Shown here piece after piece: positions 19,233 to 28,379 of a DNA stretch of 64,000 bases; position 1 is the first letter of the stretch, and the number at the start of each line of letters is the position of its first letter. The notes beneath the pieces are model-generated. The model had not been told where the DNA came from. It ran no database searches and saw only the letters and a program-made list of their open reading frames with translations. The translations under genes and the position numbers were made by a program. This DNA is from Hymenobacter sp. (GTDB lineage: Bacteria; Bacteroidota; Bacteroidia; Cytophagales; Hymenobacteraceae): assembly GCA_028288445.1 (NCBI GenBank), contig JAQBNT010000242.1, forward strand, positions 62,001 to 126,000, written 5' to 3'.

Positions 19233-19562
19233 TTAACGACGCCCCGCATCAAGGAAATCCTCGACCGTGGGCTTGTAGAGCCAAATCGCCAGGTAAAAGG
19301 TGGGATAGCGGCTTTTCAACTGCGCGTGCCACTGCGGGAAGGTCCGCAAGAAGCGCTCCACCCACAGGGCGCGAAAGGCCGGCTTCTGAGTCACCGCTTC
19401 ATGGGACAGCCAGGGGTCGGCAATTACTTGGTGATAGGTCTGTTGGTAGCGGGAGAGCCAAGTTAAATCGACCAGCCGCATCTGGCTGGGCCGCTTCGCT
19501 CGTTGCCGCAAGTTGCGGAAATGCCGCCGTAAGCCCCGAATTCGATTTCTGCTCCAGTTCAT
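19233..19562 (-). CDS. Hypothetical protein
   Basis: 109-aa ORF, Trp/Tyr/Arg-rich, natural-looking composition. Confidence 0.4.
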   Translation of the reverse strand: MNWSRNRIRGLRRHFRNLRQRAKRPSQMRLVDLTWLSRYQQTYHQVIADPWLSHEAVTQKPAFRALWVERFLRTFPQWHAQLKSRYPTFYLAIWLYKPTVEDFLDAGRR

Positions 19563-19687
19563 AGAAGGTTCTTCTTCTCAAATGTAGCCTTCTGTTCACA
19601 TAAAGGGTCGGGACCGAAACTACTCTATTCTCTCAAAGGAAGGTATGTTTGAGCAACCGGAAGGGTTTCCGATTTGATTGTTACTCG

Positions 19688-19975
19688 ATGGCCAGCCGCT
19701 ACACACTGACGTGGTTTAAAGACGAACTGGCACCCCGCTTCGCCGGGTTTGCGCTGGCTTACCGTTCCTGTGGACAAGGCGATTTTGGCACTTTGGAGCG
19801 CGTGGAATTTGAGTCCGACGCCCTGTTGGGCACCCTCGATTTCTGGAGTCATGACTGGCTTGATGTGCACGTAATTGTCCGGGTAAGCGTCGAGGAACGA
19901 CTCAACTTGTTCTTGGGGCCCAATCAAGAGACCGACAAAGCCCAGGTCATTGCCGCCTTGTTAGCCCTGCTGTAA
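19688..19975 (+). CDS. Hypothetical protein
   Basis: MASRYTLTWFKDELAPRFAGFALAYRSCGQGDFGTLERVEFESDALLGTLDFWSHDWLDVHV... Confidence 0.55.
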   Translation: MASRYTLTWFKDELAPRFAGFALAYRSCGQGDFGTLERVEFESDALLGTLDFWSHDWLDVHVIVRVSVEERLNLFLGPNQETDKAQVIAALLALL

Positions 19976-20072
19976 GCTGACGAGCTCAAGAAAACGGTCC
20001 GACTAGCAAAAGGAGCCTATTATTTACCCTCCGCTGGGCTTACTACCTTGTGGCCTCTACTACATCACACTA

Positions 20073-20381
20073 ATGTCACTCCCCTATCCCTGGCAAGAAC
20101 CGTGGGTCGCTTTGCCGGAAAGCGTACAGGCCACCTTTCAGCTTCAAATGGCGCGCGAACTAGTGCAGGGGCACCCTTTGTACGGGCGCAAGTGCACGCT
20201 CCTAGGCAAACATGCGGGCACCGATGATGTGCTGGTAGCACTCGAAGATGGTCGGCTGGCCGTGGTACACCTGACCTGGGGCGGGCCTGGCGACGCACTG
20301 TATCCCCACACCACCTTTTTTGCCGACTGGGATGACTTTGCTACCCATCGCATGGCTCCGGACACGCTGGATTACCTCTAA
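20073..20381 (+). CDS. Hypothetical protein
   Basis: MSLPYPWQEPWVALPESVQATFQLQMARELVQGHPLYGRKCTLLGKHAGTDDVLVALEDGRLAVVHLTW. Confidence 0.6.
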   Translation: MSLPYPWQEPWVALPESVQATFQLQMARELVQGHPLYGRKCTLLGKHAGTDDVLVALEDGRLAVVHLTWGGPGDALYPHTTFFADWDDFATHRMAPDTLDYL

Positions 20382-20489
20382 GTCGCCGCGTTCAAGAAAA
20401 CGGTGGTACGTTGAACGAGCCTCGCCCAAATTGAGAAGGGAATTCTAAAGGACTATTGTGTCCAATCTCTTACCAATCACCTGGTTAGT

Positions 20490-21104
20490 TTACCCCTGCT
20501 TCCGCTTTCCTAAACGCGCGCGAATGCGGCTGAGCGAAGGGCCCTGAATGCCCAAATAGGAGGCGATGTGCCCCAACGAAACCCGGTTGGTTATATTCGG
20601 AAATTGCACCAGCAGGTCCAGGTAGCGCTGCTCAACGGTTTGAAAAAGCGTGGCTTCCCCCTTCGCCTGGTATAGCACCAAGTATTGCTCGGCCAGCAGG
20701 CGCCCAAACCGTTCCCAGCCGTGCGATTGGTCGTAGAGTTTGTGCAACTGCCCTACGCTGATAACCAACAGTTCTGAGTCTTCCAGCGCGGCAATGTAGT
20801 AGGGGCACACCTCCTGGGTGACCAGGCTTTTGAGGGAAGTGAGAAACGTGCCCTCGGGTACAAACGCCACGTTGTGCTCCATATCCGTGGCCGGGTCCAC
20901 GTAATACACGCGAAACAGGCCGCGCACGATAAAGCCGATGTACTGGCACACGGAATTGCGGAAGTTGAAAAACTCATTGCGCGGGATGGAGCGCAGCGTC
21001 CAGTGGTCTTCGGCCAGGCGAAGGTCCTCTTCGGAAAGGCGCGCGAAAGCCTGGAGCTGCTGCGTCAGCAGCTGGCGAGGGGAAACGTCAGGGCTCTTGA
21101 GCAT
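20490..21104 (-). CDS. Crp/Fnr-family transcriptional regulator
   Basis: Cyclic-nucleotide-binding-like N terminus; C-terminal VSLGHIASYLGIQGPSLSRIRARLGKR HTH. Confidence 0.85.
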   Translation of the reverse strand: MLKSPDVSPRQLLTQQLQAFARLSEEDLRLAEDHWTLRSIPRNEFFNFRNSVCQYIGFIVRGLFRVYYVDPATDMEHNVAFVPEGTFLTSLKSLVTQEVCPYYIAALEDSELLVISVGQLHKLYDQSHGWERFGRLLAEQYLVLYQAKGEATLFQTVEQRYLDLLVQFPNITNRVSLGHIASYLGIQGPSLSRIRARLGKRKQG

Positions 21105-21344
21105 GAAGTAGTAAGGCCAAAAGGTGAGGAGCGTGGAGGAAGACCATTTGCGTAAGAGCCTACTCGGGTGGTTGAGAGGAAAGTGGTCTAGGCAACGCGA
21201 GTGCGCAAGTACGCGAGCGAGGTAAGTTAAGGGTTTCCACCGCGCTGGCGGAGCAACCGGTGCTAGGCGAACCGGGCCGTGGGACTTAAAAAAGCTGTGT
21301 TCGACACTTTTTAACTTGGGTGAAAAATCAGGTTGGCGGGCGCC

Positions 21345-21358
21345 GGGACCTTTGTCCC
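21345..21358. promoter_or_regulatory. GGGACctttGTCCC inverted repeat in duplicated upstream block
   Basis: Same palindrome and flanks at 24612-24625. Confidence 0.55.
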
Positions 21359-21396
21359 ATCATCCACCTCAACAAAAGCCTTGCGCTTGCCTGATT

Positions 21397-22206
21397 ATGA
21401 GAAAAGTCATTTTTGCCCTTTTGGCCCTCGTGGCCACCACCGCGACGGCCTGCCAGAAGTCCGACACGGAGCCTGCGAAGAAAAAGGCCACCGTGGTACT
21501 GGTGCACGGCGCCTGGCAGGGACCCTATGCCTGGGTACCGGTGGTCAGCAAGCTCCAGCAGCAGGGCTACACGGTGGTCAACGTCGAGCTGCTGGCGCAC
21601 GGCAAGGACCAGACGGCAGCAGCCGGGCTCACGATGAACCGCTACCGCGACCAAGTGCTGGCCGTCGTCAACGCCCAACCCGCCGCGCAGGTGGTGCTGG
21701 TCGGCCACAGCCTCGGGGGCGCTATTATTTCGACGGTCGCGGAAGCCGCCCCGACCAAGATTGCCAAGCTGGTGTACGTGGCCGGGTTTCTGCCGGCCAA
21801 TCAGCAATCGGTGTTTGAGCTGGCCGGGCAGGACACCCAGTCATTGTTGGGGCCGGCCCTCTCAACAAGCCCCGACGGGGCGCTGGCCGCGGTGAACCGC
21901 GCCCAACTGGTGAACATCTTCTGCCAGGACGGCATGGTGGCCGTGCAACAGCAAGTGCTGGATAACTACCGCGACGAACCCGCCGGCCCGCCGGCCGAAA
22001 AAGTCACCCTCTCGGCCGCCAACTACGGCCGCGTGCCCAAGTACTACGTGCGCACGTTGCAGGACCACGCCCTTTCGCCGGTCTTGCAAGACCTGATGCT
22101 GCGCGCGACGCCCGTGCAGCAGGAATACCGCCTCAACAGCGGCCACACGCCGCAGCTGACCAACCCCGAGGAGCTGAGCCGCATCATCGCGGAAATCGCC
22201 GAATAA
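21397..22206 (+). CDS. Alpha/beta hydrolase (EstC-like), predicted lipoprotein
   Basis: Signal peptide with Cys (LVATTATAC); VVLVHGAWQGPYAW; VVLVGHSLGGAIISTVAE; C-terminal SGHTPQLTNPEELSRI. Confidence 0.9.
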   Translation: MRKVIFALLALVATTATACQKSDTEPAKKKATVVLVHGAWQGPYAWVPVVSKLQQQGYTVVNVELLAHGKDQTAAAGLTMNRYRDQVLAVVNAQPAAQVVLVGHSLGGAIISTVAEAAPTKIAKLVYVAGFLPANQQSVFELAGQDTQSLLGPALSTSPDGALAAVNRAQLVNIFCQDGMVAVQQQVLDNYRDEPAGPPAEKVTLSAANYGRVPKYYVRTLQDHALSPVLQDLMLRATPVQQEYRLNSGHTPQLTNPEELSRIIAEIAE

Positions 22207-22347
22207 CGGCTGTCGGGAAACGACTCGCGCACTGTTCCCACAAAATGCCCTTAGCGGGGTCAGTGAACGAGCCCACGCGGCTGATTTGCCAGGCGCGCCC
22301 ACTTTCTCCTGCTTCCAACAACGGCGCGACTTCGTGCCTTATCGAAT

Positions 22348-23733
22348 ATGAATCAGTCTTTTGATGCAATAATTATTGGGGCGGGCCAAGCCGGTCCGTC
22401 CCTGGCCGGCCGGCTCACGGCCGCCGGCTGGAAAGTAGCGCTGGTCGAGCGCAAAAACCTCGGCGGTACCTGCGTAAATGTGGGCTGCACCCCAACGAAG
22501 GCCATGATAGCCAGTGCCAAGGCCGCGCACGTCCTGCGCCAGTCCACCGACTATGGCCTGCCGGCCGTGGGGGATTTCAGGGTAGACCTCGCCGCCGTGA
22601 AGGCGCGCAAAGACGCCATTGTGCAGGCTTCGCGTGCGGGGTTGGAGAACTGGCTACGGCACCTGCCGGGCTGCACGCTCTTCGAGGGGACGGCCCGGTT
22701 TGTTTCGCCCACGGCGGTGCAGGTGGGCGAGGAAGTACTGGAAGCCAAACACATTTTTCTAAACGTAGGAGCCCGGCCGGCACGCCCCTATATGCCAGGC
22801 ATCGCCCAGGTGGCGTACCTGACCAGCAGTACGCTCCTGGCGCTGGAAGAGCTGCCGACTCGCCTGGTCATTGTAGGAGGAGGAGCGGTGGGACTAGAAT
22901 TTGCGCAGCTGTTTCGGCGGCTAGGCTCGCAGGTGACCCTGATGGAGCGAAGCTCCCGTCTGCTGCCCAACGAGGACGAAGATGTATCTGCCGCGGTCAC
23001 CAAAACCCTGGTTGACGAAGGCATCACGGTTCGGGTCGGGACGGACTGCATCAGCCTGGGGCAGGAAGACGGCCAGCCCGTGGTGCACGTGGGTTGCGCG
23101 GGCGACTCGACGCCAATCCGTGGCTCGCACCTGCTGCTGGCCATGGGCCGCCAGCCGAATACCGACGACCTGGCGCTGGAAAAGGCCGGACTACAAGCGG
23201 ATGCGCGGGGCTTCCTTCCCGTCGATGAGCAGCTGCAAACGGTCGTGCCGGGCATCTGGGCGCTCGGCGACTGCAACGGGCGCGGCGCCTTCACGCACAC
23301 GGCCTACAACGACTATGAAATTGTGGCGGCCAATCTGCTCGACCACGGGCAGCGCCGCGTCAGCGACCGGTTGCCGGTATCGGCCATTTACGTCGACCCC
23401 CCGTTCGCCAAAGTGGGCCTCACCGAAGCCGAAGTGCGCGCCTCGGGCATTCCCGCGTTGGTCGGCAAGCGGCCGATGACCAAGGTGGGCCGCGCCGTGG
23501 AAAAAGGCGAAACGCAGGGTTTTATCAAGGTGCTGGTGCACGCCGAAACCGACCAGATTCTGGGCGCCAGCCTTGTAGGCGTTGGAGGCGACGAAGCCAT
23601 CCACTGCATCATCACGGCCATGTACGCCCAGCAGACGGCGGCCTTTATGCGCCGCAACGTCTTCATCCACCCCACGGTGGCGGAGCTGATTCCCACGGTA
23701 TTTGGCGAGTTACAGCCCCTGGCGAAGAAGTAG
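22348..23733 (+). CDS. FAD-dependent pyridine nucleotide-disulfide oxidoreductase (mercuric reductase/RclA-like)
   Basis: IIIGAGQAGPSLAGRL; GGTCVNVGCTPTKAM redox centre; VIVGGGAVGLEFAQLFRRLGSQVTLMER; FIHPTVAELIPTVFGEL. Confidence 0.92.
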   Translation: MNQSFDAIIIGAGQAGPSLAGRLTAAGWKVALVERKNLGGTCVNVGCTPTKAMIASAKAAHVLRQSTDYGLPAVGDFRVDLAAVKARKDAIVQASRAGLENWLRHLPGCTLFEGTARFVSPTAVQVGEEVLEAKHIFLNVGARPARPYMPGIAQVAYLTSSTLLALEELPTRLVIVGGGAVGLEFAQLFRRLGSQVTLMERSSRLLPNEDEDVSAAVTKTLVDEGITVRVGTDCISLGQEDGQPVVHVGCAGDSTPIRGSHLLLAMGRQPNTDDLALEKAGLQADARGFLPVDEQLQTVVPGIWALGDCNGRGAFTHTAYNDYEIVAANLLDHGQRRVSDRLPVSAIYVDPPFAKVGLTEAEVRASGIPALVGKRPMTKVGRAVEKGETQGFIKVLVHAETDQILGASLVGVGGDEAIHCIITAMYAQQTAAFMRRNVFIHPTVAELIPTVFGELQPLAKK

Positions 23734-23998
23734 CGATAAACAATGCCGCGCCGGTTGCTGCCCTGCGCCTCGAAGCCGCGGGCTTTCGCCCCTGAGGCCA
23801 GCCCGCATGGTTTCGGCCCGGGAAGCAGCGTTGCGCCAAGTCGCATAGTAACCGGAAATACCGGTCTCTTACAGCTGGGCACAAGCCAAGCGTGTGGCGC
23901 GCTGGCTCACCGAAGCAGCGCGCCCTTCGGTCAAATCATCGGGAGGTTTAGGTAACTCCTTGCGCTTATTTTTTCACAACCCATAAATTTTCAAGCAC

Positions 23999-24442
23999 AT
24001 GTCAACCATTTTGCATACTTCCCAAGCCAAATCCATTGGTGGCCGCGACGGCCGCATCGAATCCGATAATGACGTGCTCAGCTTGGAGCTGACCATGCCC
24101 CGCACTCTGGGTGGCCGCGGCCGCGCAGGTGCGTCCAATCCCGAGCAGCTGTTTGCCGCCGGCTACGCCGCCTGCTTCGGCAACGCCGTCATTCACGTCG
24201 CCCGCCAGGAAAAGGTAAACGTGGGTGAAATCAGCGTCAATGCCACTGTGAACCTGCTGCTGAACGAAGAAAACTTGCCCACCCTCGGCGTAGCCTTGCA
24301 CGCCAACCTGTCCGGCGTCGACCAAGCCCGCGCCGAAGACCTCGTGGCCAAGGCCCACCAGACCTGCCCGTACTCCCGGGCCACGCGCGGCAACATCGGC
24401 GTGAGCATCACGGTCACGGCGACTCCCGAAGTACCAGCCTAA
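23999..24442 (+). CDS. Ohr/OsmC-family peroxiredoxin
   Basis: NPEQLFAAGYAACFGNAVIHVA; KAHQTCPYSRATRGNIGVSI (both catalytic Cys). Confidence 0.92.
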   Translation: MSTILHTSQAKSIGGRDGRIESDNDVLSLELTMPRTLGGRGRAGASNPEQLFAAGYAACFGNAVIHVARQEKVNVGEISVNATVNLLLNEENLPTLGVALHANLSGVDQARAEDLVAKAHQTCPYSRATRGNIGVSITVTATPEVPA

Positions 24443-24611
24443 GCATAGGGCTGGTTCAGTATTGCTGTCAGAGCAGGCGCCTCCCCAGGGCCAACTCTGG
24501 GGCGGTATTGACCGCCACTTTCGCTCAAGTGGCGCGGCTGAAAAAAATAGCCCGCGCCGGTAAAAAGGGCGCATTTTTTAACCTGGGTGAAAAGTAGGGT
24601 GCATCAACGCC

Positions 24612-24625
24612 GGGACCTTTGTCCC
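24612..24625. promoter_or_regulatory. GGGACctttGTCCC inverted repeat in duplicated upstream block
   Basis: Same palindrome and flanks at 21345-21358. Confidence 0.55.
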
Positions 24626-24929
24626 ATCATCAAGCCCCCGCAAAACCCCTGTTTATTACCTGCCCCCCCCCGGCCGCCCCATTGCGCGTGCCGGTGCCCC
24701 GCTCATCACCGCCGGCCAACCGGTGCATCATGGCGGCGAAGACCGGAATAACCCCGGCCAAGAACGAGACCTGAACCAGCCAATGCCCGACACTACACGC
24801 CCCAAAGCGGGCTCCGCTCTACCTCTACCAACTTGATAAAAAAGGGGCATTCAGCGAGGAAACCGCCCACAAAGCCAGCATCTGCTGGTACCTATTCCTC
24901 CCATTTTTTCACGACTCAACTTAAACACC

Positions 24930-25505
24930 ATGTCCACTTCCTCAACCGCCACCCTTTCGGCTCCCGTTCAAACCGCCCAGGCAATCCGCTCCTTGTACTT
25001 CGTGCGGGCCGCTTTTTCCGTGGTCTGGGTCAGCCTTGTTTTTCTGTTCATCAAATCCTCGCCTACGGCCACGGCGGTCTTGCTGCTGCTCTACCCGGCG
25101 TGGGACGTCTTGGCCACCTTCGGAGACATCCGGGCCAACCGTGGCACCGGCGGCACGCTGTTGCCGCAATACGTGAACATCGTCGTGGGCAGCATCACGA
25201 CGGTGGCCGTCGGCCTGGCGCTGCGCCAGGGCATTCCGGCGGTCCTCCTCGTCTTTGGCGTGTGGGCCGTGCTGACGGGGCTGATTCAGCTGCTGCTCGG
25301 CCTGCGGCGCCGTAGCCAATTGGGCGGGCAGTGGCCGATGATGCTCAGCGGTGGGCAATCGGTCCTGGCCGGCGTGCTGTTTGTGGTCCAGGCCCACGAC
25401 CCCACGAAAGGGATTACCAACGTGGCTGGTTATTCAGCAGTCGGGGCGATTTATTTTCTCATCGCCGCGCTACGCCTGCGCAAATCGGCGCATCCCACGG
25501 AATAG
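24930..25505 (+). CDS. DUF308-like multi-pass membrane protein
   Basis: Multiple hydrophobic segments; SLVFLFIKSSPTATAVLLLLYPAWDVLATFGDIRANRG. Confidence 0.7.
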   Translation: MSTSSTATLSAPVQTAQAIRSLYFVRAAFSVVWVSLVFLFIKSSPTATAVLLLLYPAWDVLATFGDIRANRGTGGTLLPQYVNIVVGSITTVAVGLALRQGIPAVLLVFGVWAVLTGLIQLLLGLRRRSQLGGQWPMMLSGGQSVLAGVLFVVQAHDPTKGITNVAGYSAVGAIYFLIAALRLRKSAHPTE

Positions 25506-25631
25506 CCACGGCCAACCCTGGCACTTCCCGCTCGCTCGCCAGCGCCCCAGGGAAGAAGCTAGCCCTGAGAGAATCGTTTTTCCAAGTTTGGACTTGGGGA
25601 TTATTCCACCGAACCTTTAAATCAAAAACAC

Positions 25632-26660
25632 ATGAATTATCAACTGTTTGGCACCAAAACGGGGCTGCGGGTTAGCGACTTGGCGCTGGGAACCAGCAAC
25701 TTTGGCACGGCCACGGGCTACGGGGCTGACCCGGCGGAGGCCCGGCGCATATGGGACGGCTACGTGGAGGCCGGCGGCAACTTCATCGACATGTCCAACG
25801 CCTACCAACAAGGGGAGGCCGAGCGGTGGGTGGGCCAATTTATGGGCACTAGCCGGGGCGATTTTGTGCTGACGTCCAAATACACGCGCACGGAAAACCC
25901 CACGGCGGCCCTGGCGCAGCTGGGCAACCACCGCAAGGCCATGACCCAGGCCGTGGAAGCCAGTCTGAAGCGGCTGGGCACCGACTACCTCGACCTCTAC
26001 CTCGTGCACTTGCCCGACGGCGTGACGCCCGTGGCCGAAATCGCCCGGGGCTTCGAGGACCTGGTGCGGGCCGGCAAAATTCTTTACGGGGGCTTTTCCA
26101 ACTTCCCGGCGTGGCGCGTGGCCGCGGCCGTCACCCTGGCCGAGCTGCGCGGGTGGGTGCCGCTGGCCGGCATTCAGGTGGAATATAGCTTGTTGCAGCG
26201 CACGGCCGAGCGGGAACTGCTGCCCATGGCCGAGGGCCTGGGGCTCGGCGTCATGGGCTATTCGCCGCTGGGCGGCGGCGTGCTCACCGGCAAATACCGC
26301 CAGGGCGAAACCGGCCGGGCCTCCTTGCTCGGCGCGCCCACCAGCTCGGCCCCTATCGATGCCATTCTGGACGTGCTGCTGGCCCTCGCGCAAGAGGTGG
26401 GGGCCGCGCCCGGCCAGGTGGCCACGGCGTGGGCCATGACGCGGGGGATAGTGCCCATTATCGGGGCGCGCACCCGCCAGCAATTTGACGAGCAGCTCGG
26501 GGCCGCTACGCTCACGCTCAGCCCGGAGCAGTTGCAGCGGCTGGCCGTGGCCTCCGCGGTGCCGCTAGGCTATCCCCACGAACTACTGGCGGGGCAGCAG
26601 AATCTGCTCACCGGAAACCGGGCCGACCGCGTGAGCTGGCCGACCCGTACCGTGGCCTAA
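25632..26660 (+). CDS. Aldo/keto reductase
   Basis: GLRVSDLALGTSNFG; GGNFIDMSNAYQQGEAERWVGQF; LKRLGTDYLDLYLVH; ILYGGFSNFPAW. Confidence 0.94.
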   Translation: MNYQLFGTKTGLRVSDLALGTSNFGTATGYGADPAEARRIWDGYVEAGGNFIDMSNAYQQGEAERWVGQFMGTSRGDFVLTSKYTRTENPTAALAQLGNHRKAMTQAVEASLKRLGTDYLDLYLVHLPDGVTPVAEIARGFEDLVRAGKILYGGFSNFPAWRVAAAVTLAELRGWVPLAGIQVEYSLLQRTAERELLPMAEGLGLGVMGYSPLGGGVLTGKYRQGETGRASLLGAPTSSAPIDAILDVLLALAQEVGAAPGQVATAWAMTRGIVPIIGARTRQQFDEQLGAATLTLSPEQLQRLAVASAVPLGYPHELLAGQQNLLTGNRADRVSWPTRTVA

Positions 26661-26689
26661 GAAGATGTTTGGGAATTTGAAAAGAATGT

Positions 26690-26773
26690 CATGCTGAGCT
26701 TGTCGAAGCATCTCTACTGTTTCGTTGAAACGCTCAAACGAAGCAGTAGAGATGCTTCGACAAGCTCAGCATG
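26690..26773. repeat. Palindromic REP-like repeat
   Basis: 35-nt arms with a single mismatch: CATGCTGAGCTTGTCGAAGCATCTCTACTGTTTCG / CGAAGCAGTAGAGATGCTTCGACAAGCTCAGCATG. Confidence 0.92.
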
Positions 26774-26984
26774 GCGTTTTGAAGGAGTTTAGGCAAAATC
26801 CAAACACGCTCTAAGGCGCGAAGAGCAGCGGCCCCGAAACGGTAGGCGAGAGTGCCCAACACCCGCGCCAATTGCGCGCGGTGCGCTTCGCCCCATTGTC
26901 CCAGCAGCATAATCACCGGCATCAGCGAGTAGCCCAGCGGGGAAAGCGGGTAATTTCCCCGTGGAGGGGTTTGGGCAAACACTG

Positions 26985-27330
26985 TTTTGATAATCGAAAC
27001 AGCTGGCGGGTGCGGCTCACGGTCGAGTGCCAGGGCAGTTTTCGTCCACCTCGTAGCCCAGAAACAGCAGGATGTCGAGCCGCAGGGCGCAATGCTCGAC
27101 CAGGCGGCGGTCGCTGACTAGGTTTTCCAGCCGGTCCACGAGCACGAGCTTGAAAAACACGACGGGGTCCAGCAAAGGCTGGCCCGTGTGGCTGTAGAGG
27201 TCCCGGGTCTCTGCGTAGAGAAACGACCAGTCCACCAGCTCCACGAGTCAGCGGTACAGATTGTGGGGCCGCACCCGCTCACTGAGCCGAAAGCGGGTCA
27301 CCTCTTTATCAAGAAACAGCTTCTTGCCTT
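26985..27330 (-). mobile_element. Transposase remnant (IS1182/IS5-like), interrupted
   Basis: VELVDWSFLYAETRDLYSHTGQPLLDPVVFFKLVLVDRLENLVSDRRLVEHCALRLDILLFLGYEVDE; upstream FRLSERVRPHNLYR then TGA; frameshift after VDENCP to HSTVSRTRQLF. Confidence 0.75.
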
Positions 27331-27391
27331 GCATCCGACTTTTACGAACCCGGGTTCTGCAACAGCCACGGTCCGAAGCTAAACGCGCGCT

Positions 27392-27951
27392 TTATTTCCT
27401 TGCCCCTTTGCCCAACCCTCGTTTCGCGAGCGGGAGCTTCTCCAGCACGTAAACCACGCGGACGGAATCCACCCCGGGCAACGTATCGGGTGTAATAGCC
27501 GGCCCAAAGTCGGACGGGTCTTTTCGTCGAAAGTGCCGTGCGTAACTGGCGGCGGCTTCTTTTCGGGTGTAGAACCGGCCCTGCATCGGGCGTTCCAAGG
27601 GCGTCACGTTTACTTTTCGGTTGTTGAAGGGGTACTCGCCCGACCCTTGCGCCACCGGCCGGGCCCGGCGGTATTTTCCTGTCGGTTTTACCGGAGCAGT
27701 GCTGCTGTACAGGGTCGAAAAGTAGATGCCTGGGTGGCGCAGCATCCCCTGAAACGAGAGGGTACCAGCGCCGGCACCAAGACCGCTTCCATCACCAACA
27801 CGTATTCGGCTTCTGCCACGGGGGAGTTCAATCGGAAGTAAACTTCCACGGGTGCTCGGAAGTGGACTTGGTTATCCTGCCGAGTCACGGGGGCCGTCTG
27901 ACCCCTGGACGGCCATGGAAAGAACAGGAAAAGCCAGAGTAATCGATACAT
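27392..27951 (-). pseudogene. Frameshifted secreted hypothetical protein
   Basis: Signal-peptide half (MYRLLWLFLFFPWPSRGQ...) in frame 27688-27951 and C-terminal half in frame 27392-27745, overlapping. Confidence 0.5.
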
Positions 27952-28126
27952 GAGGGCAGGAGGAACACTAAAGGTAGATAAGGCCTGGTTCTAGTTCATT
28001 GAAACGGTCTGAATTCATGGGAAGCACTTTACTCCGCTACCTGCGCCCCGCCTACCAGCCGCCCGAAACTGAGTAAGCGAAACTTTCTTTGCCCGCCGCA
28101 GCAGCCTTTCCGGCCGCCGACCGGTC

Positions 28127-28351
28127 ATGCCTCCCAACGAAGGGAATCGCCCCCAAGCCTGGTCCGCCGAGTTGGCCCAGCAGAGGCAGAACCTATGCGA
28201 CGCCCTCCAGCAAGCGGCCCAGCCGCTGACCGCGGCACAGGTAGCCAACCGCTTCCGCCACCTGAAATCTGACAACGTAGCACCTCTTTTTCAAACACTT
28301 GCGGCACTATCCTTGCTCCGCCAAACGCCCGAGGGCACCTACGTGCTCTAG
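28127..28351 (+). CDS. Small winged-HTH-like protein
   Basis: LCDALQQAAQPLTAAQVANRFRHLKSDNVAPLFQTLAALSLLRQTPEGTYVL resembles a winged helix. Confidence 0.5.
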   Translation: MPPNEGNRPQAWSAELAQQRQNLCDALQQAAQPLTAAQVANRFRHLKSDNVAPLFQTLAALSLLRQTPEGTYVL

Positions 28352-28379
28352 TCTTTCACTTTTACCCCCTGCCGTTTGT

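Noticed and set aside
24663-24671. C9 homopolymer as a phase-variation tract
   Set aside because: It lies in a noncoding stretch about 260 bp before the next ORF and could be a sequencing artefact; no linked frame or promoter evident.
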